From: Bacteroidota bacterium
GTDB lineage: Bacteria > Bacteroidota > Bacteroidia > Flavobacteriales > Weeksellaceae
Assembly: GCA_023394415.1 (NCBI GenBank)
Contig: JAEXAR010000004.1
Coordinates: 1 to 39,732 of the forward strand
DNA: 39,732 nt
Reading direction: 5' to 3'
The translations under genes and the position numbers were made by a program. Position 1 is the first letter of the stretch. The number at the start of each line of letters is the position of its first letter. The notes beneath the pieces are model-generated. The model did not search any database. It was not told where the DNA came from and saw only the letters and a list, made by a program, of their open reading frames with translations. Shown here in pieces: positions 23,615 to 31,560 of the stretch.

Positions 23615-24109
23615 ATGGGAACTAAATATAACAGCCTCGAAGAGTTGCGAAGAAAAAAGGAACTTCTGAAAAAAGAAGTGAATGATTTGGAAGGCTTATT
23701 AACTTTCGAGAACACTAAAGAGAGTTTAAGCGCCTTTACGAATGGCTTCACTGATAATTTCCTAACAGAAAAAACAACAGAAGACGGCGATACTAAACTC
23801 GCTCTTAAGACCGGCAATATTGTAAAAGAACTTGGTCAGAAACTGGTAAGCAGCAGCGAAAAGAAGTCAATTATTGCCTTCGACAATACTGGTTTACAAA
23901 GTAATTTGCTCGAAAGCACTTTAAAGTTAGGCGGTGTTGCTTTTGTAGGAAACTTAGCACGCAAAAACCTTAAAAGCGGAAGCTGGAGAAACCGTCTCAT
24001 TGGTTTAGCTTTGGTATACCTCCTTCCCTATGCTTTAAGATTTTTAAGAACAAAAATTGAAGAATTTCAAAAGAAGCAAAGTCTTTCCAGTATGGAAAAA
24101 TTAATATAA
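23615..24109 (+). CDS. Conserved-type membrane-associated protein of unknown function
   Basis: 164 residues. Residues 1-30 are a charged coiled-coil-like helix (LEELRRKKELLKKEVNDLEGLL). The middle is polar. A hydrophobic stretch (about 130-146, LIGLALVYLLPYALRFL) lies near the C-terminus, with a charged tail after it. The layout suggests a membrane-anchored protein facing the cytoplasm. I recognise no named domain. It is coupled to the holin-like gene (2-bp gap), and together with YtxH forms a three-gene membrane-stress-like module ending at the terminator 24110-24135. Confidence 0.7.
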   Translation: MGTKYNSLEELRRKKELLKKEVNDLEGLLTFENTKESLSAFTNGFTDNFLTEKTTEDGDTKLALKTGNIVKELGQKLVSSSEKKSIIAFDNTGLQSNLLESTLKLGGVAFVGNLARKNLKSGSWRNRLIGLALVYLLPYALRFLRTKIEEFQKKQSLSSMEKLI

Positions 24110-24135
24110 AAAAAACCACTTTCGAGTGGTTTTTT
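24110..24135. terminator. Bidirectional terminator with TTCG tetraloop
   Basis: AAAAAACCACT / AGTGGTTTTTT is a perfect 11-bp stem closed by TTCG, between convergent genes. It serves both the operon ending at 24109 and the RNA methyltransferase gene on the minus strand. Confidence 0.9.
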
Positions 24136-24168
24136 GCTTATAAAAAATTCACAAATTAAAGAGCTGAC

Positions 24169-24903
24169 CTATTTATTTGAAAAAATTTCACCCAAGATAA
24201 TTCCGGCAGCCATTGAAACATTGAGACTTTCTGTAGATTGATGTTTTCCAAATCGAGGAATGGTAATTTTTTGGTGAAGAAAATTTTCAGTTTCCCTACG
24301 CATTCCGTTACCTTCATTACCAAGAATTAGATTTATTTTTTGAGGAAATTCAAATTCGTAGATATTTCTTCCGTCCATATCTGTTCCGAGATTAATGTTT
24401 TCAGAATTATCTAAAAAATTAGAAAGATTGGTATAAACTAAATTAACTCTGGTAAAAGAACCCATACTTGCCTGTATCACTTTAGGATTGTAAATGTCTA
24501 CAGTATCTTCGCTGCAAATAATCTGCTCAATCCCAAACCAATCTGCAAGCCTGATGATGGTTCCCAAATTTCCCGGATCCTGAATGCCGTCTAAAACAAT
24601 ATTAAAATTAGAATCTTTCTCCGAAACTTGAGGAATTTCACAAACTGCCACAGAATCTTTAGGATGCTGCAAAAAACTGATTTTTTTCAAATCCCTGGCG
24701 TCAATTTCACTTATTAAATTATGATTAAATTTTACAAGATTATCATCGTTGGGATTTGTGGAGAATATTTCTTTAATTTTATAGTTAGAATTATGGAGTT
24801 CGGCAATGGTTTTGTTGCCTTCAACCAAAAACAAATTGTATTTTTGTCTGAACTTCTTTTTATCTAAAGACTGTATAACTTTTATAGTATGAGCGGTAAG
24901 CAT
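24169..24903 (-). CDS. TrmH/SpoU-family RNA methyltransferase
   Basis: 244 residues from the ATG at 24903 (MLTAHTIKVIQSLDKKKFR), which matches the usual family start; an ATG nine codons upstream is possible. The N-terminal RNA-binding substrate domain (KYNLFLVEGNKTIAELHN) is followed by the SPOUT fold with the three SpoU motifs: LDGIQDPGNLGTIIRLADWFG, LILGNEGNGMRRE, and IPRFGKHQSTESLNVSMAAGIILGEI. It uses S-adenosylmethionine to methylate ribose 2'-OH in rRNA or tRNA; the target site is not determined. It overlaps by 15 bp, head-to-head, with the start of the TamL-like gene. Confidence 0.93.
   Translation of the reverse strand: MLTAHTIKVIQSLDKKKFRQKYNLFLVEGNKTIAELHNSNYKIKEIFSTNPNDDNLVKFNHNLISEIDARDLKKISFLQHPKDSVAVCEIPQVSEKDSNFNIVLDGIQDPGNLGTIIRLADWFGIEQIICSEDTVDIYNPKVIQASMGSFTRVNLVYTNLSNFLDNSENINLGTDMDGRNIYEFEFPQKINLILGNEGNGMRRETENFLHQKITIPRFGKHQSTESLNVSMAAGIILGEIFSNK
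24815..24846 (+). promoter_or_regulatory. Promoter of the TamL-like gene, inside the RNA methyltransferase gene
   Basis: TTG (24815-24817), 21 bp, then TATTTTTG (24839-24846) is a good Bacteroidota promoter 42 bp before the ATG at 24889. It lies in the coding sequence of the opposite gene. Confidence 0.6.
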
Positions 24904-27450
24904 TTCAGGAAATATCTTCAAAAATATCACATATTTTTTTCAGTTGCAACATCTATGGGTGTTCTATACGCCTGTAGTAGTACCAAAAAAGTTCCTGATG
25001 GAGATTATCTACTGGTAAAAAATAATTTTAAGTATGAAGATAATAAGGTTCACAGCGACGAACTTCCTGATTATGTAGGCCAAAAACCCAACAAAAAAAC
25101 CCTATTTCTTTTTCCGGTTGGTTTGTGGATGTATAACGCAGCAAACCCAAAATACGATACAATGTTCGCGGAGTATATGACTTATCCTCGCGAAATTAGA
25201 AATAAACAATTACGGGATTCTTTGCTTATCAAATATGGGATGCCGGAAGATGTTGGGAAAAGCCTTTTCAAAGAACGTTTTCTTCACAATATAGGACAGC
25301 CTCCTGTAATTTTGGATCAGGCCAGAACTGAAAGTAGCGCCGATAACATTAGAAAAAGATTGGTTTATCGTGGTTATTGGGATGCTGATGTAAAATTTAA
25401 GCATAATCTTGATTCTGCAGCAAAAAAGGCAACTGTTGATTATCTTGTAACACACCGAGATCCTACGATAATTTCAGAATATTATTATGATATACCGGAT
25501 CCTGCCATTAAAGATCTGTATGAAAAAAAATATCATAAAAGTTTTGTACTTGCAGGTGATGTATTAGATCAAACCAAACTTGAAGATGAGGTTCGCAGAA
25601 TCACCCAACAGATGAGAGATAACGGTTATTATAAATTTAATGGTAGTAATGATGAGATTTATTTTACAGCCGATACTTTGTTGAGCCGTAAAAATGTGCC
25701 TTTGGTTATGGATATCAGAAAAGATTCTGCAGGAACGCCATATAAAAAATCTACTATTGGCGATATAAAAGTTCATGTGATTGAAAAACTTTCAGACACT
25801 TTAGAAACTACAAAAGATTCTTTACGTGGCATCAATTTCTATAAACTTGATGATCAGTTTAAAACCAGAGCACTTTGGAGACCTATCATACTTGAAACCG
25901 GTGAGATTTATGACCAAGGTAATTTCGACCTTACCAAAAGGAATATCTCTGCAATGAACAACTTCAGTATTTTAGATTATAGAGAAGGTTTAAGAAAAGG
26001 TTCGGACAGCATTATCGATGTATCGTATTATCTTGCTCCGCTTCCTAAATATGATTTAAGAGTTGCAGGAGATTTAACCTACTCACAGATTTTGAATTTC
26101 GGATTTTCTCCGTCTGTAGATTTAACCTCAAGGAATGTTTTTGGTGGTGCTGAAAACTTGACCATTGGATTATCGGGAATTGTAGGAAGTGTGAAAAACT
26201 CAAAAAATCTAGACCGAAGAATTCTCGCTTATGAAGCATCATTGCAAGGAAATTTAAGTTTCCCTAGGCTTTTGCTTCCTTTCAGTTATTGGAAATTAAT
26301 CCCAAAAAAATATTCTCCTACTTCTACAGTAAACTTAGGTGTTTCAATACAGGATAATATTGGTATGGGAAGATTAAACTTCAATACCGGAATCAATTAT
26401 TTTGCGAATGTGAATGATATTGTAAGCCATAAACTTTCCATCCTCAATACACAGTTAAGCTTAACACGTAACAAGGATAAGTATTATGACTTCTTTCCTA
26501 ATGACAGACTTTATCGCGATGAAATGTTTAAATACTATTCTCCTACTCTTTGGCAGGAGTTTGATAGTGGAAAAATAACTTCTGATAATGCCTCTACTAT
26601 TATAATGAAAGATACCTCTTTTCAGCAAAGTCTTTCTGGTGACGGTTTGGATTTGTTTAATAACTTCAGACAATCACTTATTAATAAGGATCGCCAGACA
26701 CAAGATGTCTTGATATCTTCTTTAATTTATAATTTTATTTATAACGAAATTGGTAAAAAAGATCAGGTAAATCCTTTCTATTTTAATGGTAAAATTGAGA
26801 CGGCAGGCAATATGTTCAGTCTTATTGGTAAAACCACTGGCAACGAAGGTATTGCATCCCAAAATCCACAGAAAACGGTTTTTAAAATCCCTTATTCACA
26901 ATTTGTGAAATTTGATTTTGATGTCCGCAAGTATTTACAGTTTTTTGATAATCATACCCTTGCTTTACGACAGTTTATTGGGATTGGAATCCCTTACGGT
27001 AATTCTACCCAAATGCCTTTTGTAAGGTCATATTTCAATGGTGGTTCTAATGACATCAGAGCTTGGAGGGTTTTCGGAGGTTTAGGTCCCGCAGATTCTC
27101 AATTAGATGAAAGAGTACGTGCATTTGTAATGGATAATGTAAAACTTACCACCAATATTGAGTACAGACTACCTTTTACAAAGATGTACGAAGGAGCAGC
27201 TTTTGTTGATGCCGGTAACATTTGGAGCTTGAAAGACAGTGGTTTCGGAGATCAATTCAGATTCAATAAATTCTTGTCACAAATGGGTGTAGGAGCCGGA
27301 GTTGGTTTAAGAATTAATGTGGCTTATCTCACATTCAGGTTAGATGCTGCTTGGAAAGTTCACGACCCTAATAAACCACTTGGTCAGCGTTGGGTAATTG
27401 GAAATACCTGGAAACCGACGCTTAATTTTGCATTCGGTTATCCTTTCTAA
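24889..27450 (+). CDS. Omp85-family outer-membrane lipoprotein, TamL-like
   Basis: 853 residues. Unlike classical BamA/TamA, it has a lipoprotein signal: basic start, hydrophobic segment, lipobox L26-Y-A-C29. This matches the lipid-anchored TamA relatives (TamL) of Bacteroidota. POTRA-like modules occupy about residues 35-380. The C-terminal half is a 16-stranded barrel of the Bac_surface_Ag type, ending in a Phe (NFAFGYPF). Conserved barrel features include FVRSYFNGGSNDIRAWRVFGGLGP (equivalent of the lid-loop RGF/Y region) and EYRLPF. It should help insert or export outer-membrane proteins. TamB, the usual partner, is not in the window. Confidence 0.88.
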   Translation: MSGKHFRKYLQKYHIFFSVATSMGVLYACSSTKKVPDGDYLLVKNNFKYEDNKVHSDELPDYVGQKPNKKTLFLFPVGLWMYNAANPKYDTMFAEYMTYPREIRNKQLRDSLLIKYGMPEDVGKSLFKERFLHNIGQPPVILDQARTESSADNIRKRLVYRGYWDADVKFKHNLDSAAKKATVDYLVTHRDPTIISEYYYDIPDPAIKDLYEKKYHKSFVLAGDVLDQTKLEDEVRRITQQMRDNGYYKFNGSNDEIYFTADTLLSRKNVPLVMDIRKDSAGTPYKKSTIGDIKVHVIEKLSDTLETTKDSLRGINFYKLDDQFKTRALWRPIILETGEIYDQGNFDLTKRNISAMNNFSILDYREGLRKGSDSIIDVSYYLAPLPKYDLRVAGDLTYSQILNFGFSPSVDLTSRNVFGGAENLTIGLSGIVGSVKNSKNLDRRILAYEASLQGNLSFPRLLLPFSYWKLIPKKYSPTSTVNLGVSIQDNIGMGRLNFNTGINYFANVNDIVSHKLSILNTQLSLTRNKDKYYDFFPNDRLYRDEMFKYYSPTLWQEFDSGKITSDNASTIIMKDTSFQQSLSGDGLDLFNNFRQSLINKDRQTQDVLISSLIYNFIYNEIGKKDQVNPFYFNGKIETAGNMFSLIGKTTGNEGIASQNPQKTVFKIPYSQFVKFDFDVRKYLQFFDNHTLALRQFIGIGIPYGNSTQMPFVRSYFNGGSNDIRAWRVFGGLGPADSQLDERVRAFVMDNVKLTTNIEYRLPFTKMYEGAAFVDAGNIWSLKDSGFGDQFRFNKFLSQMGVGAGVGLRINVAYLTFRLDAAWKVHDPNKPLGQRWVIGNTWKPTLNFAFGYPF
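24919..24926 (-). promoter_or_regulatory. -7 box of the RNA methyltransferase gene, inside the TamL-like gene
   Basis: The minus strand reads TATTTTTG, 15 bp before the ATG at 24903, within codons 11-13 of the opposite gene. Confidence 0.5.
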
Positions 27451-27473
27451 ATTAATTGAAAATCATTATATTT

Positions 27474-27498
27474 AATCACGGTTTTAAGCCGTGATTTT
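27474..27498 (+). terminator. Terminator of the TamL-like gene
   Basis: AATCACGG / CCGTGATT forms an 8-bp stem with a 7-nt loop, followed by T6-8. It ends just 10 bp before the next start codon at 27508. Confidence 0.82.
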
Positions 27499-27507
27499 TT
27501 TTGTATT

Positions 27508-29715
27508 ATGAAGACTATTAAAACTTTATCTACGATTGCGTTATTGGCTTTCTGTACGGCAAATGCGCAGGAAGTTCACCTAAAAAATATTAAAAAATTA
27601 ACTTTTGGTGGCGACAATGCCGAAGCCTATTTTTCACCCAACGGAAAAATGCTAACGATGCAGGTTACCAATTCTGAAATTGGTGCACATTGCGATCAAA
27701 TTTATTTGCTTGATTTGGCTAAAAAGAATCCAACAACTAAAGATCTGAAATTGGTTTCTACAGGAGAAGGACGAACGACATGTTCCTTTTTTATGCCGGA
27801 CGGAAAGCATATCATTTATGCCTCTACACACACTGCAAACCGTGAGTGTCCACCAAAACCAGCTCCGAGAGCAGATGGAAAATATCTTTGGCCAATTTAT
27901 GCTGAATTTGATATTTACATTTCAGATCTGAATGGAAAAATTGTGAAACAACTCACCCAAGAACCTGGCTATGATGCAGAAGCTGTGGTTTCGCCAAACG
28001 GAAAATATATTGTTTTCACCTCTACGAGAAGTGGCGATTTAGAACTTTGGAGAATGGATATTGACGGGAAAAATCTTAAGCAATTGACATTTGGCTTGGG
28101 TTATGATGGTGGTGCTTTTTTCTCCCACGATTCTAAAAAATTGGTGTTTCGTTCAAGCCGTCCAAAAACTGAAAAAGACATAAAAGAATATAAGGATTTG
28201 CTTTCTCAAAATCTAGTTGCCCCTACCAATATGGAAATCTATACGATGAATATTGACGGGAGTAATCTGAAACAGGTTACCAACCTTGGAAAAGCAAATT
28301 GGTCGCCTTACTTCCATCCATCAGACCAAAAAATTCTTTTCTCGTCTAATCATCATTCAACTAGAGGTTACGACTTCCAGATTTATTCAATAGATACGGA
28401 CGGAAAAAACTTAAAGCAAGTTACTTTTGAAAGTGAGTTTAATGCATTTCCTATGTTTTCTCACGATGGAAAAAAACTCGTTTTCTCCAGCAACAGACAA
28501 GCTGGAAAAGCACATGAAACCAATGTTTTTATTGCAGATTGGATTGAGGGGAATCCTACAGAAAATATTTCTGAAAATAATTTGAAAGAAAGCCTTACAT
28601 TTCTTGCATCTGATGATTTACAGGGAAGACTTACAGGAAGTGAAGGCGAAAGAAAAGCCGCTGAATTTCTTTCAAAAAAATTAAAAAAATACGGACTGAA
28701 ATCATCTTTACAACCATTTGAATATTCTTACAAAACCAATCCGCACGATGAAAATTCATCTGTAAAAATGAACGGTAGAAACGTTGTTGGATATTTGGAT
28801 AATAAAGCCAAGAAAACCATTGTAATAGGCGCACATTATGATCATTTGGGACTTAATGAACATAATAACTCTACCCTAGCCAATTCCAAAGGCCTAATTC
28901 ATAACGGAGCTGATGATAATGCATCGGGAGTAACTTCTGTGCTTGAACTTGCCCGACTTTTTTCACAAAACAAAAAGAAAGAAAATGCCAATTTCATCTT
29001 TGCGTTTTTTAGTGGTGAAGAAGATGGATTAATGGGATCTAAACAGCTTGCAGATGACTTAAGTAAAGAAAACCGTAAAATCACTGCCATGATTAACATG
29101 GATATGGTTGGTCGTTTAAATGCTGACAAAGCACTTACTGTAGGCGGAGTTGGAACCAGCCCGAAGTTTGGAGAGATGATTAAAAAATATAAACCTGCCG
29201 GCTTTAATTTAGCCATTGACAGTTCTGGCATAGGTCCTTCTGATCATACTTCATTCTATCTAAAAGATATTCCGGTTTTATTTCTGTTTACAGGAACTCA
29301 CAACGATTATCACAAACCAAGTGATGATACCGAGAAAATTAATTTTGAAGGCCTAAAAAATATTACCAATTATGTTTATGGAATAACTACGGAACTTTCA
29401 AATACAGAAAGTTTGCCTTTTACAAAAACAAAAATGTCACAAGCTAAAGCTGTTCCGAAATATAAAGTTTCCCTAGGCGTGATGCCAAGTTATGCTGATA
29501 CCAAAGAGGGCTTACACATTGATGGTGTTACAGAAAATCGTCCTGCAGCTGTTGCCGGAATTGTACAGGGAGACATTTTAACAAAAATCGGAAAATGTGA
29601 AGTAAAGGAAGTATATTCTTATATGGATTGTCTTTCTAAACTAAATGCGGGAGATGAAGTGCCGGTAACCATAAAAAGAAATGGCGTTGAAAAAACATTT
29701 AATGTGAAATTTTAA
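27508..29715 (+). CDS. Secreted M28 metallopeptidase with TolB-type propeller and PDZ domain
   Basis: 735 residues with a Sec signal peptide (cleavage after about NAQ21). Three parts are visible. Residues about 30-345 hold PD40/TolB-like blades (AYFSPNGKMLTM, AVVSPNGKYIVFTS, AFFSHDSKKLVFRS, MFSHDGKKLVFSSNRQ). Residues about 350-615 are an M28 aminopeptidase with the two-zinc site complete: H443-x-D445, D470 in GADDNASG, E504-E505 in SGEEDG, D532 in NMDMVGR and H602 in NDYHKPSDD. Residues about 640-735 are a PDZ domain. It likely trims peptides in the periplasm or at the cell surface. No T9SS tail is seen. Confidence 0.9.
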   Translation: MKTIKTLSTIALLAFCTANAQEVHLKNIKKLTFGGDNAEAYFSPNGKMLTMQVTNSEIGAHCDQIYLLDLAKKNPTTKDLKLVSTGEGRTTCSFFMPDGKHIIYASTHTANRECPPKPAPRADGKYLWPIYAEFDIYISDLNGKIVKQLTQEPGYDAEAVVSPNGKYIVFTSTRSGDLELWRMDIDGKNLKQLTFGLGYDGGAFFSHDSKKLVFRSSRPKTEKDIKEYKDLLSQNLVAPTNMEIYTMNIDGSNLKQVTNLGKANWSPYFHPSDQKILFSSNHHSTRGYDFQIYSIDTDGKNLKQVTFESEFNAFPMFSHDGKKLVFSSNRQAGKAHETNVFIADWIEGNPTENISENNLKESLTFLASDDLQGRLTGSEGERKAAEFLSKKLKKYGLKSSLQPFEYSYKTNPHDENSSVKMNGRNVVGYLDNKAKKTIVIGAHYDHLGLNEHNNSTLANSKGLIHNGADDNASGVTSVLELARLFSQNKKKENANFIFAFFSGEEDGLMGSKQLADDLSKENRKITAMINMDMVGRLNADKALTVGGVGTSPKFGEMIKKYKPAGFNLAIDSSGIGPSDHTSFYLKDIPVLFLFTGTHNDYHKPSDDTEKINFEGLKNITNYVYGITTELSNTESLPFTKTKMSQAKAVPKYKVSLGVMPSYADTKEGLHIDGVTENRPAAVAGIVQGDILTKIGKCEVKEVYSYMDCLSKLNAGDEVPVTIKRNGVEKTFNVKF

Positions 29716-29721
29716 AAATAA

Positions 29722-29744
29722 AAACACCGGAAATTCCGGTGTTT
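29722..29744. terminator. Bidirectional terminator between M28 peptidase and clpS genes
   Basis: AAACACCGGAA / TTCCGGTGTTT is a perfect 11-bp palindrome around one base, with A- and T-rich flanks, between convergent genes. Confidence 0.85.
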
Positions 29745-29747
29745 CTT

Positions 29748-30056
29748 TTATTGTATTTCGCTGGTTAAGCCTCTTGAAAGAAGCTTTTCGTGCATCGGTT
29801 TCAGTTTTTCCATACTGCCTGTTTTTACGGTGCATTTGCCTTTGTAATGAACGAGAATTGTACATTGCTCTGCTTGTTCAAGAGTGTGTTCGCAAATTTC
29901 GATTAAACATTCAATTACAAAATCGAAAGTGTTGACATCGTCGTTCCACAATACCAATTTATTTTCTTCATCCGTTTCTTCTAATACAGCAACATCTTCC
30001 TCATATTCACGTTGTGGATTTTCGTAATCGCGGATATTATAAAATTTTCTGTTCAT
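29748..30056 (-). CDS. clpS: ATP-dependent Clp protease adaptor ClpS
   Basis: 102 residues. ClpS delivers N-end-rule substrates to ClpAP/ClpCP. The conserved core is NKLVLWNDDVNTFDFVIECL with the D-D-x-N-T substrate-binding signature, followed by QAEQCTILVHYKGKCTVKTGS. The first 30 residues are a charged flexible extension used to contact the Clp ATPase. It starts 12 bp after the CNNM gene and is likely translated from the same message. Confidence 0.95.
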   Translation of the reverse strand: MNRKFYNIRDYENPQREYEEDVAVLEETDEENKLVLWNDDVNTFDFVIECLIEICEHTLEQAEQCTILVHYKGKCTVKTGSMEKLKPMHEKLLSRGLTSEIQ

Positions 30057-30068
30057 TTTTTTTTTAAA

Positions 30069-31427
30069 TTAGATATCACCCATTTCATCAGCTATATCAT
30101 CTATGATACTTGGTTCGTCGTATACCAATTCTACCAACTCTACACTTTTATTGTTCATTTTAAGAATTTTGAAATGGTAATCATTCATATCAAACTCCTG
30201 ATTTTCGGCCGGAATATCTTCCAGTTCGTGTAAAATATAACCGGCAAGTGTATTGAACTCACCTTCTTCAGACAATGGAAACTGTTTTGGAAGGTTTTCA
30301 TTAATTTCTTCTAAAGGCTGTGTTGCCTGCACCCAGAAAATATTGTCGCCAACCTGATCTACAATTTTATCTTCATCATCTTCCTCGTCTTGAATTTCAC
30401 CAACCAATTCTTCCAAAATATCTTCTAGTGTGATAATGCCTTCCGTACCACCAAATTCATCAATAACAATAGCCAAATGCTGCTTCTTCTGCTGGAATAC
30501 TTTCATTAAATCTGAAATTTTCTTACTTCCTACAACGAAGAAGGCTTCACGCATCAATCCTTTAAGAATATCGTGGTCAATTTGCCCTTTTCTCTTAATA
30601 TATTCTCTAATGATTTCTTTGGTGTAGAAGACGCCAATAATCTTATCAATAGAATCTTCATAAACCGGAATTCTAGAGTAACCACTTTCCATAATCTGGT
30701 TAATGATTTCTTCTACAGGGTCTTCAATATCAATTGAAAGAATGTTCTGACGCGGAACCATAATTTGCTTCGCAGAATGGTCGGTAAAATCAAAAGCATT
30801 CTTGATGATTTCATAGTTTTCTTCCTGTATTTCACCTGAATCTGCGGATTGCTTTACCAAAAGCTGCAGTTCCTCCGTTGAATGGATTTCCTGTTCTGAG
30901 GCCGGGTGTATTTTCACAAGCCTTAAAAAAGCATTTGACATCTGGTTCATCGTCCAGATGAACGGTTTGAAAATCGTGTAGAAGACCCTCAGCGGAACAG
31001 CAATCGCCATTGTTGTTGGCTCAGCTTTACGGATCGCGATTGATTTTGGGACAAGCTCACCAAAAACAATATGCATCACCGTGATTAAAAGGAAACTTAA
31101 TACTAAGGAAACTGTTCTAATGGTTGCCTGATCGATTGCAAAATTAAAATAATGGAACAGCTTTTCGATGACATGGTGCATTGCACTTTCTCCAACCCAA
31201 CCAAGGGCAAGTGATGCCAATGTAATGCCGAGCTGCGTGGCAGAAAGGTATTCGTCCAGATGTTTGATGATATGCTCTGCCTGTTTCGCCATGGAGTTTC
31301 CTTCGGCGGCTTTGAGCTGGATCTGGGAGTAACGAACTTTAACGATAGAGAATTCTGCGGCTACGAAAAAACCATTGAGTAATACTAAGAATAAAGCTAA
31401 TAAAAGCTTGACGACGTCTGAGTCCAT
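30069..31427 (-). CDS. CNNM/CBS/CorC-domain membrane protein (hemolysin C-like)
   Basis: 452 residues. The N-terminal 200 residues are a CNNM (DUF21) transmembrane domain (LLLALFLVLLNGFFVAAEFSIV and LGITLASLALGWVGE). Two CBS domains follow (IMVPRQNILSIDIED; LMREAFFVVGSKKISDLMKVFQQKKQHLAIVIDEFGGTEGIITLEDILEELVGEI). A CorC_HlyC domain lies at the end, after an acidic linker (QDEEDDEDK). Family members act in magnesium or cobalt transport or resistance; the old name hemolysin is misleading. It is similar to GldE, but nothing here shows a gliding role. The promoter box is at 31452-31459, and clpS follows. Confidence 0.92.
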   Translation of the reverse strand: MDSDVVKLLLALFLVLLNGFFVAAEFSIVKVRYSQIQLKAAEGNSMAKQAEHIIKHLDEYLSATQLGITLASLALGWVGESAMHHVIEKLFHYFNFAIDQATIRTVSLVLSFLLITVMHIVFGELVPKSIAIRKAEPTTMAIAVPLRVFYTIFKPFIWTMNQMSNAFLRLVKIHPASEQEIHSTEELQLLVKQSADSGEIQEENYEIIKNAFDFTDHSAKQIMVPRQNILSIDIEDPVEEIINQIMESGYSRIPVYEDSIDKIIGVFYTKEIIREYIKRKGQIDHDILKGLMREAFFVVGSKKISDLMKVFQQKKQHLAIVIDEFGGTEGIITLEDILEELVGEIQDEEDDEDKIVDQVGDNIFWVQATQPLEEINENLPKQFPLSEEGEFNTLAGYILHELEDIPAENQEFDMNDYHFKILKMNNKSVELVELVYDEPSIIDDIADEMGDI

Positions 31428-31451
31428 TTAAATTTTTAAAAATAATTGATG

Positions 31452-31459
31452 CAAAGATA
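31452..31459 (-). promoter_or_regulatory. -7 box of the CNNM-clpS unit
   Basis: The minus strand reads TATCTTTG, 24 bp before the ATG at 31427. Confidence 0.5.
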
Positions 31460-31510
31460 TTCATTTTTTTTTAATGCTTCAGTTTGATTCTGAACATCCT
31501 AATCAATAAA

Positions 31511-31536
31511 AAAGTATCGGAAATTACCGATACTTT
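31511..31536 (-). terminator. Terminator of the GH5 glycosidase gene
   Basis: A 10-bp perfect stem AAAGTATCGG / CCGATACTTT has a 6-nt loop. On the minus strand it continues into a T-run. It lies 24 bp after the stop at 31561. Confidence 0.85.
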
Positions 31537-31560
31537 CAATTCAACAGGATATGAAATTTG

